From the NCBI GenBank assembly GCA_017650305.1, contig JAGCFD010000037.1, positions 1 through 43,778 of the forward strand: a stretch of 43,778 nt of DNA. The letters are read 5' to 3'. The translations under genes and the position numbers were made by a program. This DNA is from Bacteroidales bacterium (GTDB taxonomy: Bacteria; Bacteroidota; Bacteroidia; Bacteroidales; WCHB1-69). Of this stretch, positions 8,696 through 17,896 are shown in pieces (the stretch's first letter is position 1; each line of letters starts with the position of its first letter). Under the pieces are notes generated by a model. That model ran no database searches. It saw only the letters and a program-made list of their open reading frames with translations, and was not told the DNA's origin.

Positions 8696-9123
8696 GTTAT
8701 ATCCGAAACCTTTGAATAGGTGTTGATGATGAAGTATTTCTTCCGAATCAAAATCTCATATAAAATCCAGATTACAAAATAGCCATTAGTAAAGATCTTA
8801 TAAACAAGTCCCCAAGGATGCGGCAAGCTAAAGAAAAAATCCGCAAACCACAAAACAATGTCAATCACAAACAGATAATCCCACCATTTTTCGCGATCAT
8901 GAAACTCAGCATAGTTAACCACCCCCTCCTGTACATGAATCATCTGTGAAGCGGAAATAAAGGGTATCATACTCTGAATGGTCAGCTCATAGTGTCCGGC
9001 AGGCATCTGGATTTGGACCTCTGGAGTTTGCATGATTCCCAATAGTTGACGATTGATGCAGATCTTGTGCGGAATACGCAAAGCGAACTTGCTGCGTTTC
9101 TGTATGATTTTCAGCAATGCCAT
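8677..9123 (-). CDS. Small membrane protein of unknown function
   Basis: I do not recognise this 148-residue protein. The ATG at 9123-9121 was chosen because it falls one base after the stop of the upstream gene; a start nine codons earlier would overlap that gene. The N-terminal half looks like a beta domain of the PEGA-like kind (ICINRQLLG, then MPAGHYELTIQS), where a short hairpin is displayed. Two hydrophobic helices follow (about 75-93 and 97-119), and a charged tail ends in KEDDR. It is probably inner-membrane. It appears to share the atpD-atpC transcription direction, but a strong terminator lies between atpC and the upstream gene. Confidence 0.7.
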   Translation of the reverse strand: MALLKIIQKRSKFALRIPHKICINRQLLGIMQTPEVQIQMPAGHYELTIQSMIPFISASQMIHVQEGVVNYAEFHDREKWWDYLFVIDIVLWFADFFFSLPHPWGLVYKIFTNGYFVIWILYEILIRKKYFIINTYSKVSDITKEDDR

Positions 9124-9124
9124 A

Positions 9125-9382
9125 TTATTGGTTTTTGAGCCATTGGTCAATCTCTTTTATCTTGCCACGGTATTTCTCAATCTGGGCATCTAAAAAGCTC
9201 TCGCTGAACTTAGAATCGCAGAAGCCATTGCCACGGGCCACATAATCATCATCTTCCATAGAGCAGTAAAGCTCCAGATAATTCTGGAGGTAGGTTTCAT
9301 ATTGGGCGCGTAGAGCCTGAAGCTCTTCAGGCGTTGCCTCAATGGTGTCTCCGGAGGAAAAGGTATAACGTGTTTTCATCAT
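9125..9382 (-). CDS. Small hypothetical acidic helical protein
   Basis: This 85-residue protein belongs to no family I recognise. It is acidic and rich in Glu, Gln and Tyr, with predicted helices (EELQALRAQYETYLQNYLELY and the C-terminal DAQIEKYRGKIKEIDQWLKNQ region) and two cysteines. The start was placed at the ATGATG at 9382-9377, because a longer reading would begin inside the atpC terminator hairpin. It is translationally close-coupled to the following small membrane protein, with a one-base gap, so the two may act together. Confidence 0.65.
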   Translation of the reverse strand: MMKTRYTFSSGDTIEATPEELQALRAQYETYLQNYLELYCSMEDDDYVARGNGFCDSKFSESFLDAQIEKYRGKIKEIDQWLKNQ

Positions 9383-9396
9383 ATCTTCGGCATTCA

Positions 9397-9426
9397 AATA
9401 AAAAAGAGGGTGCATTCCACCCTCTT
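9397..9426 (-). terminator. Terminator after atpC
   Basis: On the minus strand a 9-bp perfect stem (AAGAGGGTG/CACCCTCTT, 5-nt loop) is followed by a T-rich tract. It closes the atpD-atpC unit 24 nt after the atpC stop. Confidence 0.85.
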
Positions 9427-9449
9427 ACCTATTATATATATTGTATCGG

Positions 9450-9689
9450 TTATTCAGCGAGGACGAGGATTTTGTCATGGAGAACCTCCACCACCCCACC
9501 ATTGATGTCAAAGGTCTGAGTCTGTTTATCCTCTTTGGTCTCGATTTTGACTTGGCCTTTTTGGAGGGCGGCCACCAGAGGGGCATGGTGCTCGAGGATC
9601 TCGAACAGTCCATCGATGCCCGGAAGCTGGACTAAGGAAACCTCTCCAGCATACACTTCATTTGCGGGTGTTCTGATCTCTAACTTCAT
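9450..9689 (-). CDS. atpC: ATP synthase F1 epsilon subunit
   Basis: The epsilon subunit is part of the F1 central stalk and couples rotation to catalysis. At 79 residues only the N-terminal beta-sandwich is present. The C-terminal helical hairpin found in longer epsilon subunits is missing, which is common in this phylum. Typical segments are the N-terminal MKLEIRTPANEVYAG, then LPGIDGLFEILEHHAPLVAAL, and GGVVEVLHDKILVLAE. It follows atpD by 6 nt. Other ATP synthase genes are not in the window. Confidence 0.93.
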   Translation of the reverse strand: MKLEIRTPANEVYAGEVSLVQLPGIDGLFEILEHHAPLVAALQKGQVKIETKEDKQTQTFDINGGVVEVLHDKILVLAE

Positions 9690-9695
9690 AACTCG

Positions 9696-11216
<1,521 letters not shown>

Positions 11217-11237
11217 TCAATAAATAATTTGAGCCGC

Positions 11238-11245
11238 CAAAGATA
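11238..11245 (-). promoter_or_regulatory. Promoter -7 box of atpDC
   Basis: TATCTTTG on the minus strand, with a TTG 20 nt further upstream (11268-11266), fits the TTTG/TAnnTTTG promoter pattern. It lies in the gap between the FISUMP gene and atpD. Confidence 0.65.
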
Positions 11246-11285
11246 TAAAAAATTTGGAGACTTTTCAATCAAACTTTTTTTGTTT

Positions 11286-12068
11286 TTAATCTTTCACGCA
11301 ACGCACGGAAAGACCTGATGAAATGTGTTTCGTTATATTGTTCACACCTTCATAGTCACTTTGGATCATTCGGACATAAGCCCCAGCATTGCTGCTATAA
11401 GATGATGTCCAAAAATAAGCCCAATCAAACATATTAACGAATTGGTTAGTGAATTCAGCATTTCCTGCAGGCAATGCTGAAAAACCAGTGGCGTTGTTCC
11501 GCGACAAGTCATTCCCCACATCGCACTTGTCAAATGCAGGATTCCAGTCTGTCTGGGCGGAAAGGGATTTGGCTATGGAAAAATCGGCGGAAGGCCAACA
11601 ACGCATCTTCTGGTCACTGCTCACATAGTCGGTAAGCTGGGTCCATTCGGCATCGCCCGGCACGTGCCACCCGTCGGGGCAGATGCCCTGTATCCCACTG
11701 GGATTAAGGTCACTGCCAATACTGTCGCGTATCACTGCCCTCCAGTTGTAGAGCCAGCCGAATTTCTGCACGTTTATATCCATATTGTTTGGAGCCCAAC
11801 GGTAAGGTTTTATCTCCGCTAAGGGTGTATTGCTTGAAGAGAATGTGGACTGCGGGATTTCCGTCCCGTCGGCATAGCGGGTTGTTCTCAAATTCTGCTT
11901 CATCCACACCTGATCCCCGATTCTGACCGCGTCATAGTGGTTGCCATCCACATCGGTCACCGCATCGGGTATGGTTTCATAGATGTGCCTTTTATGGGAT
12001 GGTTTCTCGCACGAGGATACGCACAACAATAATAACATACTAATAATCAAGTAAAAACATTTTTTCAT
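11286..12068 (-). CDS. FISUMP-domain lipoprotein
   Basis: This 260-residue exported lipoprotein contains the Fibrobacter succinogenes major paralogous (FISUMP) domain, a family of unknown function common in Bacteroidota surface proteins. The start is the ATG at 12068, which gives a clean signal peptide (KKCFYLIISMLLLL) and lipobox ending at C20. FISUMP hallmarks are DVDGNHYDAVRIGDQVWMKQNLR, FGWLYNWRAV, GICPDGWHVPGDAEWTQL, the TGFSALPAG stretch and a C-terminal ...WTSSY...LSVRCVKD. Domain architecture is a signal plus one FISUMP domain, with no T9SS sorting domain, so anchoring is by lipid. Confidence 0.88.
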   Translation of the reverse strand: MKKCFYLIISMLLLLCVSSCEKPSHKRHIYETIPDAVTDVDGNHYDAVRIGDQVWMKQNLRTTRYADGTEIPQSTFSSSNTPLAEIKPYRWAPNNMDINVQKFGWLYNWRAVIRDSIGSDLNPSGIQGICPDGWHVPGDAEWTQLTDYVSSDQKMRCWPSADFSIAKSLSAQTDWNPAFDKCDVGNDLSRNNATGFSALPAGNAEFTNQFVNMFDWAYFWTSSYSSNAGAYVRMIQSDYEGVNNITKHISSGLSVRCVKD

Positions 12069-12088
12069 ATCTATTATATTTAAAATGC

Positions 12089-12096
12089 CAAAAATA
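12089..12096 (-). promoter_or_regulatory. Promoter -7 box of the FISUMP gene
   Basis: TATTTTTG on the minus strand lies 20 nt before the ATG at 12068. The region is very A/T-rich, so support is moderate. Confidence 0.45.
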
Positions 12097-12135
12097 CAAA
12101 AAAACAAAAATCAAAAAAAAAATCCCAAAAGTATT

Positions 12136-12162
12136 GCCATATTAAAAAAAAGTGTATTTTTG
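12136..12162 (+). promoter_or_regulatory. Promoter of tRNA-Gly
   Basis: A TTG ending at 12136 is followed after 18 nt by TATTTTTG (12155-12162), a good TTTG/TAnnTTTG promoter. The tRNA starts 16 nt after the -7 box. Confidence 0.7.
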
Positions 12163-12177
12163 CCGCCGATTTCGCAA

Positions 12178-12250
<73 letters not shown>

Positions 12251-12254
12251 CTCT

Positions 12255-12288
12255 GTAGAGACGTTCCACGGAACGTCTCTTTTTTTTA
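12255..12288 (+). terminator. Terminator of tRNA-Gly made from a dispersed palindromic repeat
   Basis: The 11-nt arms AGAGACGTTCC and GGAACGTCTCT (12257-12267, 12270-12280) form a hairpin followed by eight T residues, a strong intrinsic terminator. The hairpin sequence is a copy of the GTAGAGACGTTCCATGG palindrome also present at 14110 and 16850, with CACG instead of CATG in the centre. Confidence 0.8.
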
Positions 12289-12341
12289 TCCAGATATCCA
12301 GCACCCATCTGACAACAATGTTTCTTGCAAAGAAAAAATCG

Positions 12342-12349
12342 TATTTTTG
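12342..12349 (+). promoter_or_regulatory. Promoter -7 box of the deiminase gene
   Basis: TATTTTTG followed by CAACC lies 48 nt before the ATG at 12398. A TTTC-TTG stretch at 12321-12327 could be an imperfect -33 element. Confidence 0.55.
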
Positions 12350-12397
12350 CAACCTTTTTATAATAAACACGCAGTCATATCCCTTTACAACAATCTT

Positions 12398-14068
12398 ATG
12401 CTGAAGAAATTTTTCCTTTTCATTACGATAATTGCGCTGTATGCAATCGCATACGGTCAGTCTGAGCATTACGACGTGCATCCCAAGTTCACCCACGAGG
12501 CCACGCCTGCGGAGCGCGTCCTGTTGCAACACTGGTATCAGAACGCCAAGAGCACCACGCCACCTGTCGCCCCCGTGAGTGCCATTTCGGAGTTCCAGCC
12601 CATGAGCGGTGTGCTCATCGCCTACCCACTGGGCATTCCCGTCGACTTAGTGCGTGAGCTGTCGCTCGTGACCCAGGTGACAGTCATCGTCTCCAGCGGT
12701 CAGGACAGCACCTCCGCCAAATACTACTTCGCCTCCAATGGCGTCAACAGCAGCAATGTACGCTACTGGAAAGTCAACCACGACTCCTACTGGGTGCGCG
12801 ACTACGGCCCATGGTTCGTGCTGGACGGCAACGACCAGATCGGCATTGTGGACTTCACCTACAACCGTCCCAACCGCCCCAATGACGATGCGGCCATGCA
12901 GCAGTTCATCCAGAGACTGGGAGTGCCCTCATTTGAGATGTCCATGGTACACACCGGCGGCAACTACATGGTGGACGGCTATGGCACGGCGGCCTCCACG
13001 ACTCTCGTCCTGGAAGAAAACCCCAACCTAACGGCCGCCTCTGTACAGTCGATGGCGCACGACTACCTCGGCATTGACAACTATATGCTGCTCAACGATC
13101 CGTTAGGCGAGTACATTGCGCATATCGACTGCTGGGGCAAGTTCTTGAATGTCAACAAGGTGCTCATCGCCCAGGTGTCGGCCAACGACCCGCGCTACAA
13201 CGCCTATGAGGCGGTGGCCAACACGTTTGCCAACGCCTTGACCCCGTGGGGCGACAACTATCAGGTGGTACGCGTCTATGCCCCGGGCAACAACGCTACC
13301 ACGCCCTACACCAACTCCCTCATCCTCAACGACCATGTCTTCGTGCCCACCGTAGGCAACTCCTACGACAACGCGGCGATTACGGCCTATGAGAATGCCA
13401 TGCCGGGCTACACGATTGTCCCCATCCAACAGTCCAGTTACACCCCGTGGCAGAACACCGACGCGCTGCACTGCCGCACCCACGAGTTGGCCGACCTCGG
13501 CATGCTCTATCTGAAGCACTACCCGCTGCTCGGTCATCAGGTCTTTCACGAGTCTTATGACCTGCCCGTCACCATTAAGGCGTTGAGCGGACAACCACTC
13601 ATAACCGATTCTTTATTGGCTTATTACAGAATTGACGAAGGTCCCTGGCAGAGCGCCGTGATGCAACAAGACAGTGGGGACGTGTGGCAAGCCACCCTCA
13701 CTGGAGTGCCGGCAGACAGCGAAGTGGATTACTATCTCTTCGCCAAGGATGCCTCCGGCAGAAGAGAGTGCCTGCCCTATGTGGGAGCAGCAGACCCGTT
13801 CCATTTCAACGTGGGAGGCGTGGGCGTTGAGGAGAATGCCTTCGCCAACCTGGCCCTCTACCCCAACCCAACGTCTGACCGGCTGGTGATTCGCGGGGAG
13901 AACTTGCGCCACATGAGCATCTTCAACCAAGCCGGGCAAGAGGTTTTCAGCAGCACACTGGAGGACTATGCCATTTTTGACTGCCATGCCTGGCCCGCAG
14001 GCGTCTATGTGGCCGTTATCCGCAATACAGAGGGGCAGACCTGCACCAAACGGGTGGTCAAATTGTAG
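12398..14068 (+). CDS. Secreted peptidylarginine deiminase, PPAD-like, with T9SS sorting domain
   Basis: The closest known protein is PPAD of Porphyromonas gingivalis, which converts arginine, mainly at peptide C-termini, to citrulline. From the ATG at 12398 the protein is 556 residues, the length I recall for PPAD, and begins with a signal peptide (LKKFFLFITIIALYAIAYG). The catalytic set is intact: D135 in YWVRDYGPWF, H242 and D244 in AHIDCWGKFL, and C359 in TDALHCRTHELAD; these correspond to PPAD D130, H236, D238 and C351. An Ig-like domain follows (about 400-475), then a T9SS sorting domain (LALYPNPTSDRL, then AGVYVAVI, ending KRVVKL). In the substrate loop NRPNRPNDD has one more residue than the PPAD NRPRPNDD that I recall. 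Agmatine deiminase is a less likely reading because of the Ig and sorting domains. By eye the gene is GC-richer than porU. Confidence 0.92.
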   Translation: MLKKFFLFITIIALYAIAYGQSEHYDVHPKFTHEATPAERVLLQHWYQNAKSTTPPVAPVSAISEFQPMSGVLIAYPLGIPVDLVRELSLVTQVTVIVSSGQDSTSAKYYFASNGVNSSNVRYWKVNHDSYWVRDYGPWFVLDGNDQIGIVDFTYNRPNRPNDDAAMQQFIQRLGVPSFEMSMVHTGGNYMVDGYGTAASTTLVLEENPNLTAASVQSMAHDYLGIDNYMLLNDPLGEYIAHIDCWGKFLNVNKVLIAQVSANDPRYNAYEAVANTFANALTPWGDNYQVVRVYAPGNNATTPYTNSLILNDHVFVPTVGNSYDNAAITAYENAMPGYTIVPIQQSSYTPWQNTDALHCRTHELADLGMLYLKHYPLLGHQVFHESYDLPVTIKALSGQPLITDSLLAYYRIDEGPWQSAVMQQDSGDVWQATLTGVPADSEVDYYLFAKDASGRRECLPYVGAADPFHFNVGGVGVEENAFANLALYPNPTSDRLVIRGENLRHMSIFNQAGQEVFSSTLEDYAIFDCHAWPAGVYVAVIRNTEGQTCTKRVVKL

Positions 14069-14109
14069 AGACGTTACAAGGATCAGCTGATGATGTTCAG
14101 TGCCCCCCT

Positions 14110-14170
14110 GTAGAGACGTTCCATGGAACGTCTCTACACATCGCCCCATAGGGCACGGCGAGAGCGAGCC
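14110..14170. repeat. Palindromic intergenic repeat with conserved tail, copy downstream of alaS
   Basis: A perfect 28-bp palindrome (14110-14137, half-site GTAGAGACGTTCCA) is followed by about 33 nt (ACACATCGCCCCATAGGGC, then CGGC-GAGAGCG-AGCCC) that matches the tail of the copy at 16897-16955. A partial copy, GTAGAGACGTT, lies at 14065-14075 directly after the deiminase stop. The element lies between the convergent 3' ends of the deiminase gene and alaS. Confidence 0.8.
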
Positions 14171-14182
14171 CTCTCAAAAAGA

Positions 14183-16783
14183 TTATTCGGCAATCAGCCT
14201 CAGCACTTCGGCTACGGCATCGGGCAGGCCGGCGGGGTTCTTGCCTCCGGCAGTGGAGAGCGTAGGCTGACCGCCACCGCCACCCTGAATCAGCTTGCCG
14301 GCGGCACGCACCAACTTCGGAGCCTCATAACGACCCACCAGGTCGTCAGAGATGGCCACTACCAAGTTGGGCTTGTTGTCCACTACACTGCCTAATACCA
14401 CCACCCTGTTGGGTGCGGTGCGCAGTTTAAAGGCGGCATTGCGCAGAATCTCCGCATTATAGTCACAGATACGAGAGATGACCTGCACCCCGTTCTGCTC
14501 TTGGGCGCTCTGCTCCAACTCCTTGCAGAAAGCGACCACCTGCTGTTGTTCAAACTCCTCGATCTTCTTCTTGGCCACGGCATTGTCGTCCATCAATTTC
14601 TGGATAGCCTGCATCAAGTTGGTGGTGTTGAGCTGCTCCTTCATTTGGCGGATCAGGTTCTGATTCTCGTACATCAAGGCTTCGGCGGCAGTGCCCGTAA
14701 CAGCCTCTATTCTTCTGACGCCGGCGGCGATGGCACCTTCGGAGACAATCTTGAAAAGACCAATATTGCCCGTGGCGGAAGTGTGCGTACCTCCGCAAAG
14801 TTCTATGGCTTTGCCAAATTGGATGACACGGACGGTGTTGCCGTATTTCTCGCCGAACAGGGCGATGGCGCCCATGGCACGGGCCTCGTCAATGGGCACG
14901 TCTACATGCTCTTGCAACGGGATATTCTTTCTGATGAGTTGGTTCACCAGTTGCTCCACTTTCATGATTTCCTCATCCGTCACCTTGGCGAAGTGGGAGA
15001 AGTCGAAACGCAACCGCTCGGAAGTGACCAGAGAGCCCTTCTGCTCCACATGAGTGCCCAGCACCGTGCGCAAAGCATGGTCAAGCAGGTGGGTGGCAGA
15101 GTGGTTGTTGGCCGTCATCTGGCGCTTCTCCACATCGATGGTGGCAGTAAACTCGCCCGTCAGGTTCTCCGGCAAGGCCGTTGTCTGGTGGATAATCAAG
15201 TTATTCTCCTTGATGGTATTGAAAACAGCGATGCGTTCGTTGGCATTTTCTAACACGCCGGTGTCGCCTACCTGGCCACCGCTCTCCGCATAGAAGGGCG
15301 TCTTATCCAACACAATCTGGAAGAAGGTCTTGTTCTTGGCTGTCACCTTGCGGTATTTGAGGATATGGCAAGCGCAGCTGTTCTCGTGATAACCCACAAA
15401 AACAGTAGGCTCATTGCGTTCGATCAGGGTCATCCAGTCGTCGGTAGTGATAGCAGCGGCGGCGCGGGAACGCTCCTTCTGTTGGCGCAAACCTTCCTGG
15501 AAGCCTTCCATATCCACGGTCAGATTCTTTTCGGAAGCCAGCAGTTGGGTCAGGTCTATCGGAAAGCCGTAGGTGTCGAACAGCTCGAAGGCGAAGGCAC
15601 CGTCCACGACAGTTCCCGGATTATTCTTGCAATAGTTTTCAAATTTGATGATACCGGATTCCAACGTCTTCAGGAAGGAGGTCTCCTCTTCCTGCACCAC
15701 CTTGGTGATGAGTAGCGCCTGGGCTTTCAGTTCAGGGAACTGCTGGCCCATCTGATCCACGAGGGCATCCACCGCCTTGTGCATGAAGGGGGTCTTGAAG
15801 CCTAAGAAGGTAAAGCCGTAGCGGATAGCACGGCGCAAGATGCGACGGATCACGTAGCCGGCGCCCGTGTTGGACGGCAGCTGGCCGTCGGCAATAGCAA
15901 AGCAGACAGCACGGAGATGGTCGGCCACCACGCGCAAGGCGACGTCCACATCCTTCTGCTCACCATATTGCTTGCCCGCCTCCTTCGCGAAATGTTGGAT
16001 CAATGGCTGGAACACGTCGGTGTCGTAGTTCGACTTCTTGTTCTGTACCGCCATGCAAAGACGCTCAAAGCCCATGCCCGTATCGACATGCTTGGCTGCC
16101 AACGGCTGCAACTCGCCAGAGGCCACGCGGTTGAACTGCATGAAGACCAGATTCCAAATCTCAATAACGAGAGGATTGTCTTTGTTGACCAAAGAGGCGC
16201 CAGAGACCTGTGCGCGCTCCGCATCATCCCGCAAGTCGATATGGATCTCGGAGCAAGGGCCGCACGGACCTGTGTCACCCATCTCCCAGAAGTTATCTTT
16301 CTTGTTGCCTTTCAGAATACGGTCTTCCGGCAAATAGACTTTCCAAAAATCGAAGGCTTCTTGGTCAAAAGCAGTACCGTCTTTCTCGTCGCCGGCAAAG
16401 ACGGTGGCATAAAGACGGCCCTTGTCTAGCTTCATCACTTCAGTCAAGAACTCCCACGCGTAGGCGATGGCCTCTTTTTTGAAATAGTCGCCAAACGACC
16501 AGTTTCCCAACATCTCGAACATGGTGTGATGGTAGGTGTCGCGGCCTACCTCTTCGAGATCGTTGTGCTTGCCGGAGACGCGAAGGCACTTTTGGGAGTC
16601 GGCCACACGGGGGTATTCGGCGGGATTGTTGCCCAAAAAGATGTCCTTGAACTGGTTCATGCCGGCATTGGTGAACATCAAAGTCGGGTCATTTTTAACC
16701 ACCATGGGGGCGGAAGGAACGATATGGTGTTGCTTGCTCTCGAAAAAGCGTAAAAAAGCGTTGCGAATTTCTGTTGAAGTCAT
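14183..16783 (-). CDS. alaS: Alanyl-tRNA synthetase
   Basis: AlaS charges tRNA-Ala and edits mischarged Ser and Gly. From the ATG at 16783 the protein is 866 residues, the usual size; an upstream in-frame ATG would add 16 residues but lies before the likely transcription start. The N-terminus ([20 protein letters not shown]) and the class II catalytic motifs ([38 protein letters not shown]) are standard. The editing domain has [13 protein letters not shown] and the zinc ligands in [11 protein letters not shown]. The C-Ala domain ends in [15 protein letters not shown]. Palindromic repeats flank the gene at both ends. Confidence 0.97.
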   Translation of the reverse strand: MTSTEIRNAFLRFFESKQHHIVPSAPMVVKNDPTLMFTNAGMNQFKDIFLGNNPAEYPRVADSQKCLRVSGKHNDLEEVGRDTYHHTMFEMLGNWSFGDYFKKEAIAYAWEFLTEVMKLDKGRLYATVFAGDEKDGTAFDQEAFDFWKVYLPEDRILKGNKKDNFWEMGDTGPCGPCSEIHIDLRDDAERAQVSGASLVNKDNPLVIEIWNLVFMQFNRVASGELQPLAAKHVDTGMGFERLCMAVQNKKSNYDTDVFQPLIQHFAKEAGKQYGEQKDVDVALRVVADHLRAVCFAIADGQLPSNTGAGYVIRRILRRAIRYGFTFLGFKTPFMHKAVDALVDQMGQQFPELKAQALLITKVVQEEETSFLKTLESGIIKFENYCKNNPGTVVDGAFAFELFDTYGFPIDLTQLLASEKNLTVDMEGFQEGLRQQKERSRAAAAITTDDWMTLIERNEPTVFVGYHENSCACHILKYRKVTAKNKTFFQIVLDKTPFYAESGGQVGDTGVLENANERIAVFNTIKENNLIIHQTTALPENLTGEFTATIDVEKRQMTANNHSATHLLDHALRTVLGTHVEQKGSLVTSERLRFDFSHFAKVTDEEIMKVEQLVNQLIRKNIPLQEHVDVPIDEARAMGAIALFGEKYGNTVRVIQFGKAIELCGGTHTSATGNIGLFKIVSEGAIAAGVRRIEAVTGTAAEALMYENQNLIRQMKEQLNTTNLMQAIQKLMDDNAVAKKKIEEFEQQQVVAFCKELEQSAQEQNGVQVISRICDYNAEILRNAAFKLRTAPNRVVVLGSVVDNKPNLVVAISDDLVGRYEAPKLVRAAGKLIQGGGGGQPTLSTAGGKNPAGLPDAVAEVLRLIAE

Positions 16784-16803
16784 ATTCTGAAAATTTAAAG
16801 GCG

Positions 16804-16811
16804 CAAAAATA
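16804..16811 (-). promoter_or_regulatory. Promoter -7 box of alaS
   Basis: TATTTTTG followed by CGCC on the minus strand lies 20 nt before the ATG at 16783, implying a very short leader. No -33 box was recognised. Confidence 0.5.
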
Positions 16812-16849
16812 CAATATTTTCCCATATTCATAACGATGCATCACGAATT

Positions 16850-16874
16850 GTAGAGACGTTCCATGGAACGTCTC
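16850..16874. repeat. Palindromic intergenic repeat, copy upstream of alaS
   Basis: The half-site GTAGAGACGTTCCA and its complement up to GTCTC form the same palindrome as at 14110, but the right arm is truncated (CTCATAATG replaces CTCTAC). It lies 67 nt upstream of the alaS start. Confidence 0.75.
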
Positions 16875-16896
16875 ATAATGTTGCGGTGGTCCGTCG

Positions 16897-16955
16897 GTAG
16901 AGACGCACCATGGCACGTCTCTACACATCACCCTATAGAGTACGGCACGACCGAA
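16897..16955. repeat. Diverged palindromic repeat with conserved tail
   Basis: GTAGAGACG and CGTCTCTAC form a 9-bp stem around a changed centre (CACCATGGCA instead of TTCCATGGAA). The tail ACACATCACCCTATAGAG, then CGGC-ACGACCG-AACCC, parallels the tail of the 14110 copy. It ends about 15 nt before the stop of the FemAB-like gene. With the 16850 copy it makes a double element between that gene and alaS. Confidence 0.75.
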
Positions 16956-16969
16956 CCCCAAAAAATGCA

Positions 16970-17896
16970 TCAACCATGAATCATCCCCTTGATCTTCATC
17001 AACCAGGGGCAGCAGGAAATCCTTACCAACGGGATGTTATAGGGCTCGCCACCAAAACTGCGGTACATGCGAGCCACGTTGGGATTCAATGATCCGTTAA
17101 AGTCCAGCATCAGCGCCTGCTCCGAAAACTGGCGGATAACAGCATCCATCAGCATGAATATGGGTTTGTGGGAGGCATAGTTGTTGTCTCGACCAGAAAA
17201 CCAAAACCAGAGTCGGGAACCATCCATCACGAACAAAGCACCAGCAATAAGGATTCCTTCCGAAGTGTGTGCACTGACTGTTCGCAACGCACGAGCATTA
17301 TCCAGTGTTTGTGCGACAGACAACAACCTCTCGTAATCAGCATCCTGAAAGTTAACAGCAACGTCTTGACCCCGATTCTCCCGGAAAAGACGAACCGTAT
17401 CTTCCACAACTGTCTCTCCAAAGGTAATAACGGTGCCCTGCCCCTCGCCATCGCGGATATTGCGAACGGTATTCTGAGAATACTGCGCCCGGAGATTGGG
17501 ATATGGTTTCTGTAAATTCAGCTCATGAGAAACTAACTGGGCATTTGCTTCTACAATATCATTATATCTGTTTAGGATGAGATCCGCCTGCACATATTTT
17601 TGGGGGATCGCAGACAGATACTCACGCGTATCTTCATCATGGATAGTCCTGGAAGAAAAGATGCCCATTTGTGGCATAAAGAAAGGAGTATAGATATAGG
17701 GTATGGCGAATTTGGATCTCGCCGGCAAAGGCATCACGCCGAGATAGTCATCTTCCACAAGAGCATGCCATGTGTCAGGGCAAGTCAACACATCCAGCAT
17801 CTCATATTGGGCAAAAACCGTAGAGAACCGTGCGTTCTTTATCGCCTGGTTCCATTTTTCCCTATCAATATCCTCGTGTTTTACAAACCGGATCAT
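16970..17896 (-). CDS. FemAB/GNAT-like acyltransferase (BioF2-like domain)
   Basis: The 308 residues look like a FemAB-type transferase built from a GNAT fold (the BioF2-like acetyltransferase domain). The supporting segments are NTVRNIRDGEGQG in the middle, GALFVMDGSRLWFWFSGRDNN, and the C-terminal LMLDFNGSLNPNVARMYRSFGGEP, which matches the usual closing motif of these enzymes. There is no signal peptide or membrane helix, so it should be cytoplasmic. Known relatives transfer amino acids or acyl groups to cell-envelope precursors; the substrate here is unknown. The gene overlaps gpsA by 4 nt (ATGA), suggesting translational coupling. Confidence 0.75.
   Translation of the reverse strand: MIRFVKHEDIDREKWNQAIKNARFSTVFAQYEMLDVLTCPDTWHALVEDDYLGVMPLPARSKFAIPYIYTPFFMPQMGIFSSRTIHDEDTREYLSAIPQKYVQADLILNRYNDIVEANAQLVSHELNLQKPYPNLRAQYSQNTVRNIRDGEGQGTVITFGETVVEDTVRLFRENRGQDVAVNFQDADYERLLSVAQTLDNARALRTVSAHTSEGILIAGALFVMDGSRLWFWFSGRDNNYASHKPIFMLMDAVIRQFSEQALMLDFNGSLNPNVARMYRSFGGEPYNIPLVRISCCPWLMKIKGMIHG

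Noticed and set aside
12398..14068. Ordinary agmatine deiminase
   Set aside because: Cytoplasmic agmatine deiminases lack the signal peptide, Ig-like domain and T9SS sorting domain seen here, and motif contexts fit PPAD more closely.
14501..15253. A 250-codon plus-strand frame opposite alaS
   Set aside because: Antisense to conserved AlaS domains; no independent support.
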